Assembly: GCF_900183385.1 (NCBI RefSeq)
Contig: NZ_FXUT01000018.1
Span: 1-64,000 of the forward strand
Direction: 5' to 3'
DNA length: 64,000 bases
Origin: Listeria costaricensis
Lineage (GTDB): Bacteria; Bacillota; Bacilli; Lactobacillales; Listeriaceae
Part shown: positions 34,910 through 47,510 of the stretch, in pieces
How the letters are laid out: each line of letters starts with the position of its first letter
Numbering within the stretch: position 1 is the first letter of the stretch
Notes under the pieces: model-generated
Databases searched by the model: none
Seen by the model: only the letters and a program-made list of their open reading frames with translations
What the model was told of the DNA's origin: nothing
Position numbers and translations under genes: made by a program

Positions 34910-35767
34910 TTGAACATAACCATTGCGCTCATTCCAGCACTTCTGTGGGGATTTATGCCGCTGATTATTACAAAAGTAGGAGGAACGACGAGACAACAAA
35001 CGATGGGTGTCACACTTGGGGCGCTTCTTTTTGCGTGCATCGTTTTTCTCTTTTCGCCACCTACTTATACACTTTATACATTTGTGATTAGTTTTATGAC
35101 AGGTTGCCTTTGGGCGATCGGTCAAATGTTTCAGCTGCAATCATTCAAGCTGATTGGTGTTTCCAAGGCAATGCCGATTTCAACCGGCATGCAGCTTGTT
35201 GGAACAACACTTTGTGGCGTGCTCCTTTTTCATGAGTGGGACACGATGACCAGAATGATTCTAGGTTTTACGGCGCTGGCATTGATTGTCATCGGAATTT
35301 TTATGACGAGCTATGCAGAAAAGCAAGAAGACGGAACAGCCCAGCTGAATAAAGGGCTGATCATCCTGACGATCTCCTCTCTTGGCTATATCAGCTATGT
35401 CGTGGTGATCCAAGGCTTCCATATCAATGGATTTGAAGCGATTCTACCACAAGCGCTTGGCATGGTTGTCGGTGCACTTCTGATGACACACAAGGGCACA
35501 GAAAAACGCTTTACTTCCCGTACTTGGCTGATCATGATTCCCGGAATGATCTGGGCTGCCGGCAATTTGGCGATGCTCTATGCGAATGGCCTTGTTGGCG
35601 TAGCGACCGGTTTCTCTCTTTCACAGCTAGGGGTTGTGATTTCGACACTCGGTGGAATTATACTGCTGGGCGAGAAGAAAACGAAGAAGGAAATGGTGTT
35701 CGTGCTGATCGGCGTCGTGCTGGTCGTGGCAGGCGGCATTTTGATTGGTGTTACAAAAGGGCTATAA
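34910..35767 (+). CDS. GRP-family sugar (glucose) uptake protein, second copy
   Basis: 285 aa paralogue of the protein at 32974-33831. It has the same layout (ITIALIPALLWGFMPLIITKVGG start, [38 protein letters not shown]) but clearly diverged spacer regions. TTG start behind GGGAGG. It lies upstream of metS, as lmo0176 does in L. monocytogenes. The pair may differ in affinity or regulation; the sequence does not show which sugar. Confidence 0.88.
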   Translation: MNITIALIPALLWGFMPLIITKVGGTTRQQTMGVTLGALLFACIVFLFSPPTYTLYTFVISFMTGCLWAIGQMFQLQSFKLIGVSKAMPISTGMQLVGTTLCGVLLFHEWDTMTRMILGFTALALIVIGIFMTSYAEKQEDGTAQLNKGLIILTISSLGYISYVVVIQGFHINGFEAILPQALGMVVGALLMTHKGTEKRFTSRTWLIMIPGMIWAAGNLAMLYANGLVGVATGFSLSQLGVVISTLGGIILLGEKKTKKEMVFVLIGVVLVVAGGILIGVTKGL

Positions 35768-35816
35768 ATCCAACCCAGCGCCGTCTACATCGAAAGTTGA
35801 GGAAGACGACGCTTAA

Positions 35817-35903
35817 ATGCAAGGCATCATCGAAGCTGTCCGCTTTTCGCACCAAGCTATTGCCAAAACAGGCACCTATCAAGCGGCCATAAAATCAATT
35901 TAA
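35817..35903 (+). CDS. Possible 28-aa ORF or gene remnant
   Basis: An ATG with AGGAAG upstream (spacing about 11) opens a 28-codon frame, MQGIIEAVRFSHQAI... ending KSI, just before the terminator at 35902. The composition is protein-like and resembles the N-terminus of a longer enzyme. It is probably a truncated remnant; identity is unknown. Confidence 0.3.
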   Translation: MQGIIEAVRFSHQAIAKTGTYQAAIKSI

Positions 35904-35947
35904 GACACAGCATGCACTTGAAAAAGGCGGCAGTGTCTTTTTTTTGT
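35902..35947 (+). terminator. Terminator upstream of metS
   Basis: AAGACAC (35902-35908) pairs with GTGTCTT (35933-35939), followed by seven or more T. Confidence 0.7.
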
Positions 35948-36066
35948 CAAAATGATGATAATTTTTTAGGCAAAGGTATATTTCAATATCTCTAAAAATG
36001 CTATAATAAAAAGTAATGTTTATTGATTGTCGGATTTACCGGCAGAATCTGAGGGAGGGAAATTAG

Positions 36067-38073
<2,007 letters not shown>

Positions 38074-38082
38074 TCATATTCG

Positions 38083-38131
38083 ATCCGAGGTATATTTATT
38101 AGCCATCCGTGCTATACCTCGGATTTTTTTG
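38083..38131 (+). terminator. Terminator after metS
   Basis: ATCCGAGGTATA (38083-38094) pairs with TATACCTCGGAT (38113-38124), followed by TTTTTT. Confidence 0.85.
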
Positions 38132-38208
38132 CGGAAAAACCAGTTTCTTCTATAATAATTGACAACGAGAATAATATTTATGCAACCGTTTGCAATAAAA
38201 CGTCCTTT

Positions 38209-38236
38209 TTGATAACGATCTTTTTCATAGTATAAT
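38209..38236 (+). promoter_or_regulatory. Promoter of tatD
   Basis: TTGATA (38209-38214), a 16 bp spacer and TATAAT (38231-38236), 30 bp before the start codon. Confidence 0.65.
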
Positions 38237-38266
38237 AGAAGAAAACGGAAATTTGGAGGAGAAAAA

Positions 38267-39034
38267 ATGCTTTTTGATACTCATGTACACTTAAACGACG
38301 AAGCTTTTAATGAAGATTTAGAAGCTGTCATTGCACGTGCAAAGGAAAATGATGTAAGCAGAATGGCCGTAGTAGGCTTTAATAAAAAAACAATCGAACG
38401 GGCGCTAGAACTGGCTGACCAATATTCATTCATCTATCTGATCGTCGGCTGGCACCCTACAGATGCAATTGACTTTACCGAGGCTGATCTAAATTGGCTG
38501 CGTGAATTGGCGGAACATCCGCGAGTAGTTGCGCTGGGAGAAATGGGGCTCGACTATCACTGGGACACTTCGCCAAAAGAAGTACAGTTTGAAGTCTTTC
38601 GCAAACAGATTCGCCTCGCTCGGGAAGTAAAACTGCCAATCGTCATTCATAACCGAGAAGCAACGGAAGATGTCGTGCGTATTTTAGAAGAAGAACATGC
38701 GGAAGAAGTAGGCGGCATCATGCACTGTTTTGGTGAGACTGTTGAAGTGATGGAAAGATGTTTAGCACTTAATTTTCATATTTCTTTTGGCGGAACCGTT
38801 ACTTTCAAAAACGCTAAACTGCCTAAAATTGCAGCCGAAGCTATACCAATTGATCGAATGCTGATCGAAACGGATGCGCCATATCTTGCTCCACACCCAA
38901 ATCGTGGAAAAAGAAATGAACCTGCTTATGTGAAGCTTGTTGCAGAAAAAATCGCCGAATTGAAAGAAATGAAATATGAGGAAATCGCTAGGCACACAAT
39001 GGATAACGCGAACAAGTTGTTTGGTATACAATAG
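38267..39034 (+). CDS. tatD: TatD-family metal-dependent DNase
   Basis: 255 aa TIM-barrel hydrolase. Metal-binding motifs are DTHVHLND at the N-terminus, GEMGLDYHWD, PIVIHNREA, HCFGE and ETDAPYLAPHPNRGKRNEP. The YabD-type member sits upstream of the yabE and RNase M5 genes, as in B. subtilis. TatD proteins have 3'-5' exonuclease activity in other bacteria; the cellular role here is general nucleic acid turnover or repair. Confidence 0.93.
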   Translation: MLFDTHVHLNDEAFNEDLEAVIARAKENDVSRMAVVGFNKKTIERALELADQYSFIYLIVGWHPTDAIDFTEADLNWLRELAEHPRVVALGEMGLDYHWDTSPKEVQFEVFRKQIRLAREVKLPIVIHNREATEDVVRILEEEHAEEVGGIMHCFGETVEVMERCLALNFHISFGGTVTFKNAKLPKIAAEAIPIDRMLIETDAPYLAPHPNRGKRNEPAYVKLVAEKIAELKEMKYEEIARHTMDNANKLFGIQ

Positions 39035-39159
39035 AAAATGTCATTAAACTGTAATAATCGATCTCCTCTGTAACTCAATATTAAGATTGGAATGTAAACA
39101 AATTTACGATTTTATCAAACCCCCTTATTTTATGCCTAAGTCCCGAGTCGTAGACGAAT

Positions 39160-39176
39160 GTTACAGAAATATTACA
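39160..39176 (-). promoter_or_regulatory. WalR (YycF) box before yabE
   Basis: On the minus strand TGTAAT-N5-TGTAAC exactly fits the WalR consensus TGTWAH-N5-TGTWAH. It ends 16 bp upstream of a promoter -35 box at 39192, a typical activator position. WalRK controls cell-wall hydrolases in Firmicutes, and the gene downstream is such a protein. Confidence 0.6.
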
Positions 39177-39191
39177 AACAGGGCTATGTCT

Positions 39192-39219
39192 TTGAAAACA
39201 ATTATGAAAAGGCTATAGT
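39192..39219 (+). promoter_or_regulatory. Promoter next to the WalR box
   Basis: TTGAAA (39192-39197), a 16 bp spacer and TATAGT (39214-39219). Confidence 0.5.
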
Positions 39220-39272
39220 ATCAACGGTTTGACAGTTTTAAACGTGTAAGAGTGCACAAGCGACCTCAAAAA

Positions 39273-39302
39273 TTGACAGTTCTTTCGTCCCCCGTATATA
39301 AT
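39273..39302 (+). promoter_or_regulatory. Second promoter of yabE
   Basis: A consensus TTGACA (39273-39278), an 18 bp spacer and TATAAT (39297-39302), 28 bp before the start codon. Confidence 0.65.
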
Positions 39303-39330
39303 CACTAGCGAGTAGAAAGGGGAGAAATAC

Positions 39331-40554
39331 ATGACCATGGAAAACAGCAGTAACGTAGACCAACCATCAAAATGGAAATTACCGATTTTGATTGCAGGAT
39401 TTGTTATTGTAGTCGCACTGGTTTTTTATTTCGTTTTCGAAGGAACTAAAAACGATATCACCATTATGAATGCGGGCGAAAAAATTGAAGCAAAAACACA
39501 TGCCGCTACTGTTGGTGAAGCGCTAAATGAATCAGGAATAGAAGTAGGGAAACACGATCAAGTATCTCCTGCTAAAAATACACCGATCAAGGATAATATG
39601 AAAATTGATTACGTGAAAGCAAAGCAAGTAAACGTAACGGATAATGGCCAAACAGAAAAAGTTTGGAGCACAAAATCCACGGTGGGAGAATTACTGAAAG
39701 ATGAAAATATGACACCAGGTCCACATGACGTTCTGAATGTTTCGCTTGATGATAAAGTGAAAAATGATATGAACATTGATATTGACCGGGCAATCGAGTT
39801 GACACTCAAAAATGGCGATAAAAACGAAACCGTCTGGACAACGAAAAACACAGTTGGTGATTTACTAGCTGAAAAAAATATCACCGTTGACGGAGACGAT
39901 CGTGTATCACCAGCCAAAGATACGAAGCTAACATCGGACATGAATATTGAAGTTGCTTATGTAGATAAAAAGTCCGAGGAAAAAGTAGAACAAATCGCTT
40001 TTGATACCGTTTATAAAGACGATGCTAATCTTGAAAAAGGGCAAGAAAAGGTCGTCACTGAAGGCAAGAACGGTGAAAAGAAAGTTAAATATGATGTCAC
40101 TTATGAAAATGGCAAAGAAGTGAAACGTGACCGCGTTTCCGAAGAGAATGTTTCTGATAAGCAAGATAAAGTAGTCGCACGTGGTACGAAGGAAGCTGTG
40201 CAAACAGTTGCAGCCACTTCCTCGTCGAACGCTTCTACACAAACAGTCAGTCATTCTGATAGCTCAGCTGCACCAAGCGGCGGCAAAACATTCACGATGG
40301 AATCCACAGCATACTCTGGCGGTGGGACAACGGCAACAGGAATCAATCTAAGTGCGAATCCGGGCATCAAAGTTGTTGCAGTTGATCCAAGTGTTATCCC
40401 GCTAGGTTCAAAAGTATGGGTTGAAGGTTACGGTGTGGCCGTTGCCGGAGATACAGGCGGCGCGATCAAAGGAAATATCATTGATGTTTATTTTGACGAT
40501 GCAGGCTCTTGTTACTCTTGGGGCAGAAAAACAGTCACAGTCAAAGTTTTATAA
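39331..40554 (+). CDS. yabE: YabE-like cell-wall protein with DUF348, G5 and 3D domains
   Basis: 407 aa. One N-terminal transmembrane helix or signal anchor (about 17-38), then three DUF348 repeats (about 45-215, each with a THAATVGEALNESGI-type core), a G5 domain (about 218-295), a Ser/Thr linker, and a C-terminal 3D domain (about 320-407) with ESTAYSGGG, AVDPSVIPLGSKVWVEGYG and GDTGGAIKG; the three aspartates form the muralytic site. These Rpf/Sps-type proteins (Lmo0186 in L. monocytogenes) act as lytic transglycosylases on peptidoglycan. The WalR-like box upstream fits that role. Confidence 0.92.
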   Translation: MTMENSSNVDQPSKWKLPILIAGFVIVVALVFYFVFEGTKNDITIMNAGEKIEAKTHAATVGEALNESGIEVGKHDQVSPAKNTPIKDNMKIDYVKAKQVNVTDNGQTEKVWSTKSTVGELLKDENMTPGPHDVLNVSLDDKVKNDMNIDIDRAIELTLKNGDKNETVWTTKNTVGDLLAEKNITVDGDDRVSPAKDTKLTSDMNIEVAYVDKKSEEKVEQIAFDTVYKDDANLEKGQEKVVTEGKNGEKKVKYDVTYENGKEVKRDRVSEENVSDKQDKVVARGTKEAVQTVAATSSSNASTQTVSHSDSSAAPSGGKTFTMESTAYSGGGTTATGINLSANPGIKVVAVDPSVIPLGSKVWVEGYGVAVAGDTGGAIKGNIIDVYFDDAGSCYSWGRKTVTVKVL

Positions 40555-40566
40555 AATTATTCATAA

Positions 40567-40607
40567 CGGCTTGGGTCGAAGCATGACTTTGACTCAGGCC
40601 GCTTTTT
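40567..40607 (+). terminator. Terminator after yabE
   Basis: CGGCTTGGGTC (from 40567) pairs imperfectly with GACTCAGGCCG, followed by CTTTTTAT. Confidence 0.65.
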
Positions 40608-40693
40608 ATATTTTCAGACCTAATTTCCGCCATATTTATTCCTGCGAAGTTCTGTGGTATGATGAGGGTACTGATTTTTAAAGGACGAGTGAA

Positions 40694-42146
<1,453 letters not shown>

Positions 42147-42171
42147 TTTTGCGAAAAAATGACCTTAGATG

Positions 42172-42240
42172 TTGACAGATAGGTAGATAAACTGATAAAA
42201 TATTTGGTTTCTTGCTTTTGTTTCCATTTTGTGTTATACT
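42172..42240 (+). promoter_or_regulatory. Two tandem promoters of veg
   Basis: TTGACA (42172)-18 bp-TAAAAT (42196-42201), and TTGCTT (42212)-17 bp-TATACT (42235-42240). The veg gene in B. subtilis is also driven by very strong vegetative promoters. Confidence 0.7.
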
Positions 42241-42264
42241 ATTTGTTAGTGAGGTGGAAAATAA

Positions 42265-42522
42265 ATGCCAACAACCATTGCAAGTATTAAGCAAAACTTA
42301 GATTCCAAGTTAGGTAAAGCATTGACTTTGAGAGCGAACGGTGGGCGTAAGAAGACCATTGAACGTTGCGGTATTTTAGCAGAGACTTATCCATCGGTTT
42401 TCATTGTTGAACTTGATCAAGATGAAAACAACTTTGAAAGAGTATCCTACAGTTACACAGATATTCTCACGGATGCAGTAGAACTTATTTTTACTGATGA
42501 TCAAAAAGAATTAGCTTTATAA
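42265..42522 (+). CDS. veg: Veg protein
   Basis: 85 aa. [28 protein letters not shown] is the characteristic Veg start, and the C-terminus forms the short beta-barrel-like domain. Veg is linked to biofilm control and strong vegetative expression in B. subtilis; its molecular action is unclear. AGGTGG ribosome site. Confidence 0.93.
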   Translation: MPTTIASIKQNLDSKLGKALTLRANGGRKKTIERCGILAETYPSVFIVELDQDENNFERVSYSYTDILTDAVELIFTDDQKELAL

Positions 42523-42534
42523 GCATTTATGTGG

Positions 42535-42560
42535 CCGGGTCCGATAAGGGTCCGGTTTTT
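42535..42560 (+). terminator. Terminator after veg
   Basis: CCGGGTCC (42535-42542) pairs with GGGTCCGG (42548-42555, two G-U pairs) around GATAA, followed by TTTTT. Confidence 0.75.
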
Positions 42561-42662
42561 GCTTTGTCTCAGGAGCTAGCTAGAACGATGCTACCTATTT
42601 TTTTCTGCTTATGATAGAATAATACAAAGAGATTTTGAATAGGACGCTCGGAGGCAAAAATA

Positions 42663-43529
42663 ATGAAAATGAGTATTAAAGCGCCAGCAAAGATCAATCT
42701 ATCCTTGGATGTGCTTTATAAACGCGAAGATGGCTACCACGAAGTCGAGATGGTCATGGCCACAATTGACCTTTCCGATCGACTGTACCTGGAACTGCTT
42801 GACTCAGATGAAATTATTTTGGACGTCAAGGCGCACTTTATTCCAGAGGATCGGCGCAACCTGATTTATCAAGCTGCCATGCTTTTAAAGGATCGATTTC
42901 AAATCAAAAAAGGCGTTCGCATAACCGTCGACAAACATATACCGGTATCGGCCGGCTTGGCAGGGGGAAGCAGTGATGCAGCGGCAGCGCTAAAAGGCTT
43001 GAACATTCTGTGGGGGCTGAATCTGCCTATAGAAGAGCTTGCTGAGATTAGCGGCGCGATCGGGTCGGACATCGCCTTTTGCCTATATGGAGGCGCGGCG
43101 CTTGCAACGGGTCGTGGCGAAATCATCCAACCGTTAAAAAGTATGCCCAGCTGCTGGATTGTCGTGGCCAAGCCGAGCATCAGCGTTTCCACACCATCCG
43201 TTTACAAGGAGTTGAACCTGCAAGAGGTTGAACATCCGAACACAGCGCTGATGCTGGACGGAATTGAAACAGGCGATCTAGACAAGATCTGCCAAGCGAC
43301 AGGGAATGTACTGGAAACCGTCACGCTTCAAAAAAATGACGCGGTAAAGCAAATCAAAGACAAGATGCAGGCTTTCGGTGCGGATGCGGCCTTGATGAGC
43401 GGCAGCGGACCGTCCGTTTTTGCCATCGTCAAACAGTATTCACGAGCAAAACGAATCTGCAATGGTCTCCGCGGTTTTTGTGATGAGGTTTATCTGGTGC
43501 GACCATGGAGCGAAAAGAACGATCAATAA
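42663..43529 (+). CDS. ispE: 4-diphosphocytidyl-2-C-methyl-D-erythritol kinase
   Basis: 288 aa GHMP kinase. APAKINLSLDV at the N-terminus, the ATP loop PVSAGLAGGSSDAAAAL (about 92-108), and the C-terminal ALMSGSGPSVFAIV. It phosphorylates CDP-methylerythritol in the MEP isoprenoid pathway. TCGGAGG ribosome site. It lies between veg and purR as in B. subtilis. Confidence 0.95.
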   Translation: MKMSIKAPAKINLSLDVLYKREDGYHEVEMVMATIDLSDRLYLELLDSDEIILDVKAHFIPEDRRNLIYQAAMLLKDRFQIKKGVRITVDKHIPVSAGLAGGSSDAAAALKGLNILWGLNLPIEELAEISGAIGSDIAFCLYGGAALATGRGEIIQPLKSMPSCWIVVAKPSISVSTPSVYKELNLQEVEHPNTALMLDGIETGDLDKICQATGNVLETVTLQKNDAVKQIKDKMQAFGADAALMSGSGPSVFAIVKQYSRAKRICNGLRGFCDEVYLVRPWSEKNDQ

Positions 43530-43557
43530 ACAAATTTTCCACTAAAGAAGTAAAAAG

Positions 43558-43587
43558 TTGTCAAGAGTAGGAGAATCGTTTTATAAT
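43558..43587 (+). promoter_or_regulatory. Promoter of purR
   Basis: TTGTCA (43558-43563), an 18 bp spacer and TATAAT (43582-43587). No clear PurBox was seen. Confidence 0.6.
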
Positions 43588-43651
43588 AAAGAAAATACGT
43601 ACAAAAGCAAGTTTTTTGTTCTCAATATACGGAAATAAAGGGAGAGAGAGT

Positions 43652-44470
43652 ATGAAGATTCGTCGTAGTGAGCGTCTGATAGACATGACGCAGTTCTTGT
43701 TATCACATCCACGAAAATTAGTCCCGTTGACCATGTTTGCCGAACGTTATGGCTCAGCCAAGTCTTCCATCAGTGAAGATCTAGTCATTATCAAGAAAAC
43801 GTTTGAAGAACGCGGCATCGGAACCTTAGAGACTGTGCCCGGCGCTGCTGGCGGCGTTCAGTATATCTCGAAGGCGGATAATGCGGATGTGCTTGATTTT
43901 ATTCACACGCTTTGCAACCGCATTGCCGAGCCGAACCGCCTATTGCCTGGTGGCTACCTGTATTTATCTGATTTGCTGGGCGAACCAGTTACCCTGAAAG
44001 CAATCGGCAAAATACTGGCAACCAAATTCAATGACCGTCCGATCGACGCGATTATGACAGTGGCGACAAAAGGCATCCCAATCGCCCAAGCGGTATCAGA
44101 GCATCTCAGCGTCCCATTTGTTATCGTTCGACGTGACAGCAAGGTGACAGAGGGCTCGACCGTGAGCATCAATTATGTATCCGGATCGACCAAGCGGATC
44201 GAAAAAATGGAGCTCTCGAAGCGCAGTCTGGCAGAAGGCGCCAATGTTGTCGTTGTGGATGATTTCATGAAGGCGGGCGGCACGATCAACGGCATGAAGA
44301 ATCTGCTGGAAGAGTTCAATGCCAATTTAGTAGGCATCGGCGTGCTGGCAGAATCGGAGTATGCAGAAGAGCGGCTGGTGGACGATTATGTTTCACTCGT
44401 CAAAATCAAAAATGTCAATGTGAAAGAAAAACAAATCGAAGTCGTAGAAGGCAATTATTTTGCCAAATAA
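43652..44470 (+). CDS. purR: Purine operon repressor PurR
   Basis: 272 aa. A winged-helix N-terminus (about 1-75, RSERLIDMTQFLLSHPRKLVPL) is fused to a phosphoribosyltransferase-like domain with PRPP motif VVVVDDFMKAGGT (about 200-212). In Bacillus it represses purine genes when PRPP is low. I chose ATG 43652 with GGGAGAGAG upstream, which gives the usual PurR length. A weak terminator-like hairpin follows near 44519-44558. Confidence 0.94.
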   Translation: MKIRRSERLIDMTQFLLSHPRKLVPLTMFAERYGSAKSSISEDLVIIKKTFEERGIGTLETVPGAAGGVQYISKADNADVLDFIHTLCNRIAEPNRLLPGGYLYLSDLLGEPVTLKAIGKILATKFNDRPIDAIMTVATKGIPIAQAVSEHLSVPFVIVRRDSKVTEGSTVSINYVSGSTKRIEKMELSKRSLAEGANVVVVDDFMKAGGTINGMKNLLEEFNANLVGIGVLAESEYAEERLVDDYVSLVKIKNVNVKEKQIEVVEGNYFAK

Positions 44471-44677
44471 AATATTCAACCTGTCGTAATGAAGAATACG
44501 CGCGTCAAAAGCTTCTTTTGGCACCTAAGTATCTCTTCTTTGCGCCAGGTTTTTTTCATGAAAGTTACATCTCGAGGAGTAGTTAAGTAAGTTAACTTTT
44601 ATGGTACAATGAGACCTATCAACGCAGAAATACATAGGAATAATGACGGTCAAGGATACACTAGAAGGAGGAGACAA

Positions 44678-45358
44678 ATGAAGAAATGGATGAAATGGCT
44701 GATCGCACTGCTCGTTATTGTGATCATTGTTGGCGGAGGCTTTTTCCTGCTTAATAAGGGCGGAGAGAGCGCAAGTGTTGGGCAGGAAAAACTTGTCACA
44801 ACAAAAGTAAAACAAGGTGAGTTAAAAATCAAAGCGACTGGCACAGGAGCGATCATGCCTGAAAATCAACAGATGCCAGATTACAACAAATTGGTTCTCC
44901 AAGCACAGATGGACGAACTGGATATTCCGAATATCAAAAAAGATCAGGAAGTCGATATTTCTGTAACGGCTCTTCCAGATAAAACATATAAAGGTAAAGT
45001 CACGGAGATAGCAGAGCAAGGACAAGTTCAAAATGGCGTTTCCACGTTTGCCGTGACAATTTCTATTGATGATACAACGGACCTTAAAGCAGGCATGACA
45101 GCAGACGCATCGATTCTCGTTAATGAAAAACAAGATGCACTCTATGTGCCGATTGAAGCCGTTCAAAAAGATGATGACAATAAATACTATGTGATGGTTC
45201 CTGCGAAGGACAAAAAAGGAAAAGAAACCAAGAAAAAAGTGATTGTTGAAACAGGCCTTCACAATGAAGATAACATTGAAATCACTAAAGGCTTGGAAAA
45301 AGGCGATAAAGTCATCCTGCCGTCACAAAAATCAAGCACCACCCCAGAAGGATTCTAA
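44678..45358 (+). CDS. Membrane-fusion (HlyD/MacA-like) efflux subunit
   Basis: 226 aa. One N-terminal transmembrane helix (about 4-26, MKWLIALLVIVIIVGGGFFLL), then a short biotinyl-lipoyl/beta-barrel fold (for example VDISVTALPDKTYKGKVTEIAEQG). It is shorter than Gram-negative MacA because the long coiled coil is missing. It forms an operon with the ATPase and permease that follow, the lmo0193-lmo0195 arrangement. ATG 44678 has AAGGAGGAG upstream. The exported substrate is unknown; antimicrobial peptides are typical for this family. Confidence 0.88.
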   Translation: MKKWMKWLIALLVIVIIVGGGFFLLNKGGESASVGQEKLVTTKVKQGELKIKATGTGAIMPENQQMPDYNKLVLQAQMDELDIPNIKKDQEVDISVTALPDKTYKGKVTEIAEQGQVQNGVSTFAVTISIDDTTDLKAGMTADASILVNEKQDALYVPIEAVQKDDDNKYYVMVPAKDKKGKETKKKVIVETGLHNEDNIEITKGLEKGDKVILPSQKSSTTPEGF

Positions 45359-45388
45359 AATGAATCTATTCGGAAAGGAGGAGCTGTT

Positions 45389-46078
45389 TTGACAACACCA
45401 TTAATTGATATAAAACATATCACGAAGACCTATACACTCGGCGGTGAAACATTTAAAGCGTTGGATGATGTCTCTCTAGCTGTTGAAGAAGGCGAGTTCC
45501 TGTCGATCGTCGGCCCGTCCGGCTCAGGGAAATCTACGCTGATGAATATGATCGGCTGTTTAGACATGCCGGATAACGGTAGCTATCATTTGGACAGTGT
45601 GGATGTATTTCAGCTGAATGACAATCGCTTGTCGGAAATTCGCAATAAAAAAATCGGTTTTATTTTCCAGCAGTTCAATTTGCTGACGAAGCTCAGTGCG
45701 CTAGAAAATGTCGAACTGCCGCTAATCTATGCAGGACTTAGCGCTTCAAAACGTGAAAAAATCGCGCGAGAAAGTCTGGAGAAAGTCGGACTTGGCGATA
45801 AAAGTAAAAACTTGCCAACGCAGCTTTCAGGTGGACAGCAGCAACGTGTGGCGATAGCTCGAGCCTTGGCTGCCGGCCCCTCAATCCTGCTTGCAGATGA
45901 GCCGACCGGTGCACTGGATTCTAAAACGGGCCGCGAAGTCATGGGAATCTTGCAAGAGCTCAATGCGCAGGGGAATACCATTGTCATGATTACGCATGAT
46001 TTAGATATTGCGGCTTATGGCACGCGTAGCATCCGCATTCAAGACGGCAAGCTTTATGATGAGGGGGAAAGTAAATGA
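45389..46078 (+). CDS. ABC transporter ATPase (MacB/LolD type)
   Basis: 229 aa. Walker [10 protein letters not shown] (about 42-50), Q-loop, signature [15 protein letters not shown], Walker [14 protein letters not shown], and the H-loop in MITHDLD. This branch powers mechanotransmission-type exporters, not channels. TTG start behind AAAGGAGGAG. It overlaps the permease gene by 4 bp (ATGA). Confidence 0.95.
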   Translation: MTTPLIDIKHITKTYTLGGETFKALDDVSLAVEEGEFLSIVGPSGSGKSTLMNMIGCLDMPDNGSYHLDSVDVFQLNDNRLSEIRNKKIGFIFQQFNLLTKLSALENVELPLIYAGLSASKREKIARESLEKVGLGDKSKNLPTQLSGGQQQRVAIARALAAGPSILLADEPTGALDSKTGREVMGILQELNAQGNTIVMITHDLDIAAYGTRSIRIQDGKLYDEGESK

Positions 46079-47280
46079 GTATCCTCCAAAGTATGAAAAT
46101 GGCTTTCAAGCAGCTGCGTTCCAGTAAGCTGCGTTCATTTCTGACCATGTTAGGAATCATTATCGGGGTGGCCTCTGTCATTCTTTTGGTATCGCTTGGA
46201 AAAGGCGTAACGCAAGAGGTAGACAGTCAAATGGGCGATCTCGGCTCCAATTTAGTCACAGTCATGAACTATTCGACCAATCCCAACAATCAATTCTCTT
46301 ATGATGAAGTGATGAAATACCAAACGATCGACGGCGTCAAAAGTGTTTCACCGGAGCTGTCAGGTCAAGTAAATGCGACGTATGATTACCAGTCTGAAAA
46401 TCTGAAAGTCATCGGCACGAACGACCAATATCAGAAAGCGCGCAGCTTGGACTTGGCGGAAGGACGCTTCTTGCTGCCGATTGATATTGAATACGGGCAG
46501 AAAGTGGCGGTGATCGGTTCAGGTGTCGCCAGTGACCTCTTTGGCTTTGCGGACCCGATCGGTAAAACCATCCGTTTGAACGGCATGCCGTATAAAGTAG
46601 TCGGCGTACTGGAAGAAAAGGGCGCCTCCATGATGGGCTCTAGCGATGATCAAGTTTTCATCCCCATCCAAGCGGCTCAGCGACTTTTGAAAGATACGGG
46701 CATCCAAAGTATCTATGTAGAGACGGAAAGTGCAGAGGACGTAGATTTTGTCGTAAATACGCTGGAATCGCGTCTGGCAATTAAGTTTAATGAAACAGAC
46801 AGTAAAAATACTTCGTCCGATAATCAATTAGGCCCATCTTATCAAGTGATCAATCAGCAAGAGATTCTGGATGCTTTCAATACCATCAGCTCCACTTTGA
46901 CGACGGCCTTGGGAGCCATTGCGGCAATTTCGCTTGTAGTTGGTGGAATCGGCATCATGAATATCATGCTAGTTTCCGTTAGCGAGCGAACGCGTGAAAT
47001 TGGTATTCGGAAAGCGCTCGGAGCCAAGAAACGCGCAATCCTCATGCAGTTTCTGATTGAATCTGTTGTGATTAGCGTGTTTGGCGGACTTATCGGGATT
47101 GCCATTGGCGTGAGCGGAGCGGTAATCTTCGGCAATGTGGCCAATATTCCATCTGGCGTAACGGCCGGGACGATTATCTTCTCATTCGTGTTCTCGCTAT
47201 GCATTGGTATCATCTTCGGGATTGCTCCAGCCAATAAAGCATCGAAACTGCGTCCGATTGACGCGCTTCGTTCAGAGTGA
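46075..47280 (+). CDS. ABC transporter permease (MacB type)
   Basis: 401 aa. An N-terminal transmembrane helix (LRSFLTMLGIIIGVASVILLV), a large extracellular MacB periplasmic-core domain (about 45-240), then three C-terminal helices in the FtsX domain with SVSERTREIGIRKALGAKKR. It works with the preceding ATPase and membrane-fusion protein. A terminator follows at 47287-47330. Confidence 0.94.
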   Translation: MSILQSMKMAFKQLRSSKLRSFLTMLGIIIGVASVILLVSLGKGVTQEVDSQMGDLGSNLVTVMNYSTNPNNQFSYDEVMKYQTIDGVKSVSPELSGQVNATYDYQSENLKVIGTNDQYQKARSLDLAEGRFLLPIDIEYGQKVAVIGSGVASDLFGFADPIGKTIRLNGMPYKVVGVLEEKGASMMGSSDDQVFIPIQAAQRLLKDTGIQSIYVETESAEDVDFVVNTLESRLAIKFNETDSKNTSSDNQLGPSYQVINQQEILDAFNTISSTLTTALGAIAAISLVVGGIGIMNIMLVSVSERTREIGIRKALGAKKRAILMQFLIESVVISVFGGLIGIAIGVSGAVIFGNVANIPSGVTAGTIIFSFVFSLCIGIIFGIAPANKASKLRPIDALRSE

Positions 47281-47286
47281 CTCGGC

Positions 47287-47330
47287 AAAAAGTCCATCTT
47301 TAACAAGTGTTAGAGATGGACTTTTTTTAA
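47287..47330 (+). terminator. Terminator after the MacB operon
   Basis: AAAAAGTCCATCT (47287-47299) pairs with AGATGGACTTTTT (47314-47326), followed by TT. Confidence 0.85.
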
Positions 47331-47510
47331 TTCGATTGCGTCTTTTCCATGAATATGCTAAAGTGAGAAACGATAGGTTCGATATATTTTTGGCGTAATA
47401 GGGATCTATATTTGGAATTTTAACCAAAGACATATTTTGTCATTTCTTTTTAATGTTTTTGTTACATAAAACAGCAATAAAAAATAAATATCGGGGAAAA
47501 TAGAGATTAG

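Noticed and set aside
35950-36066. T-box leader for metS
   Set aside because: No T-box consensus or specifier-loop structure was recognisable; the leader is too short.
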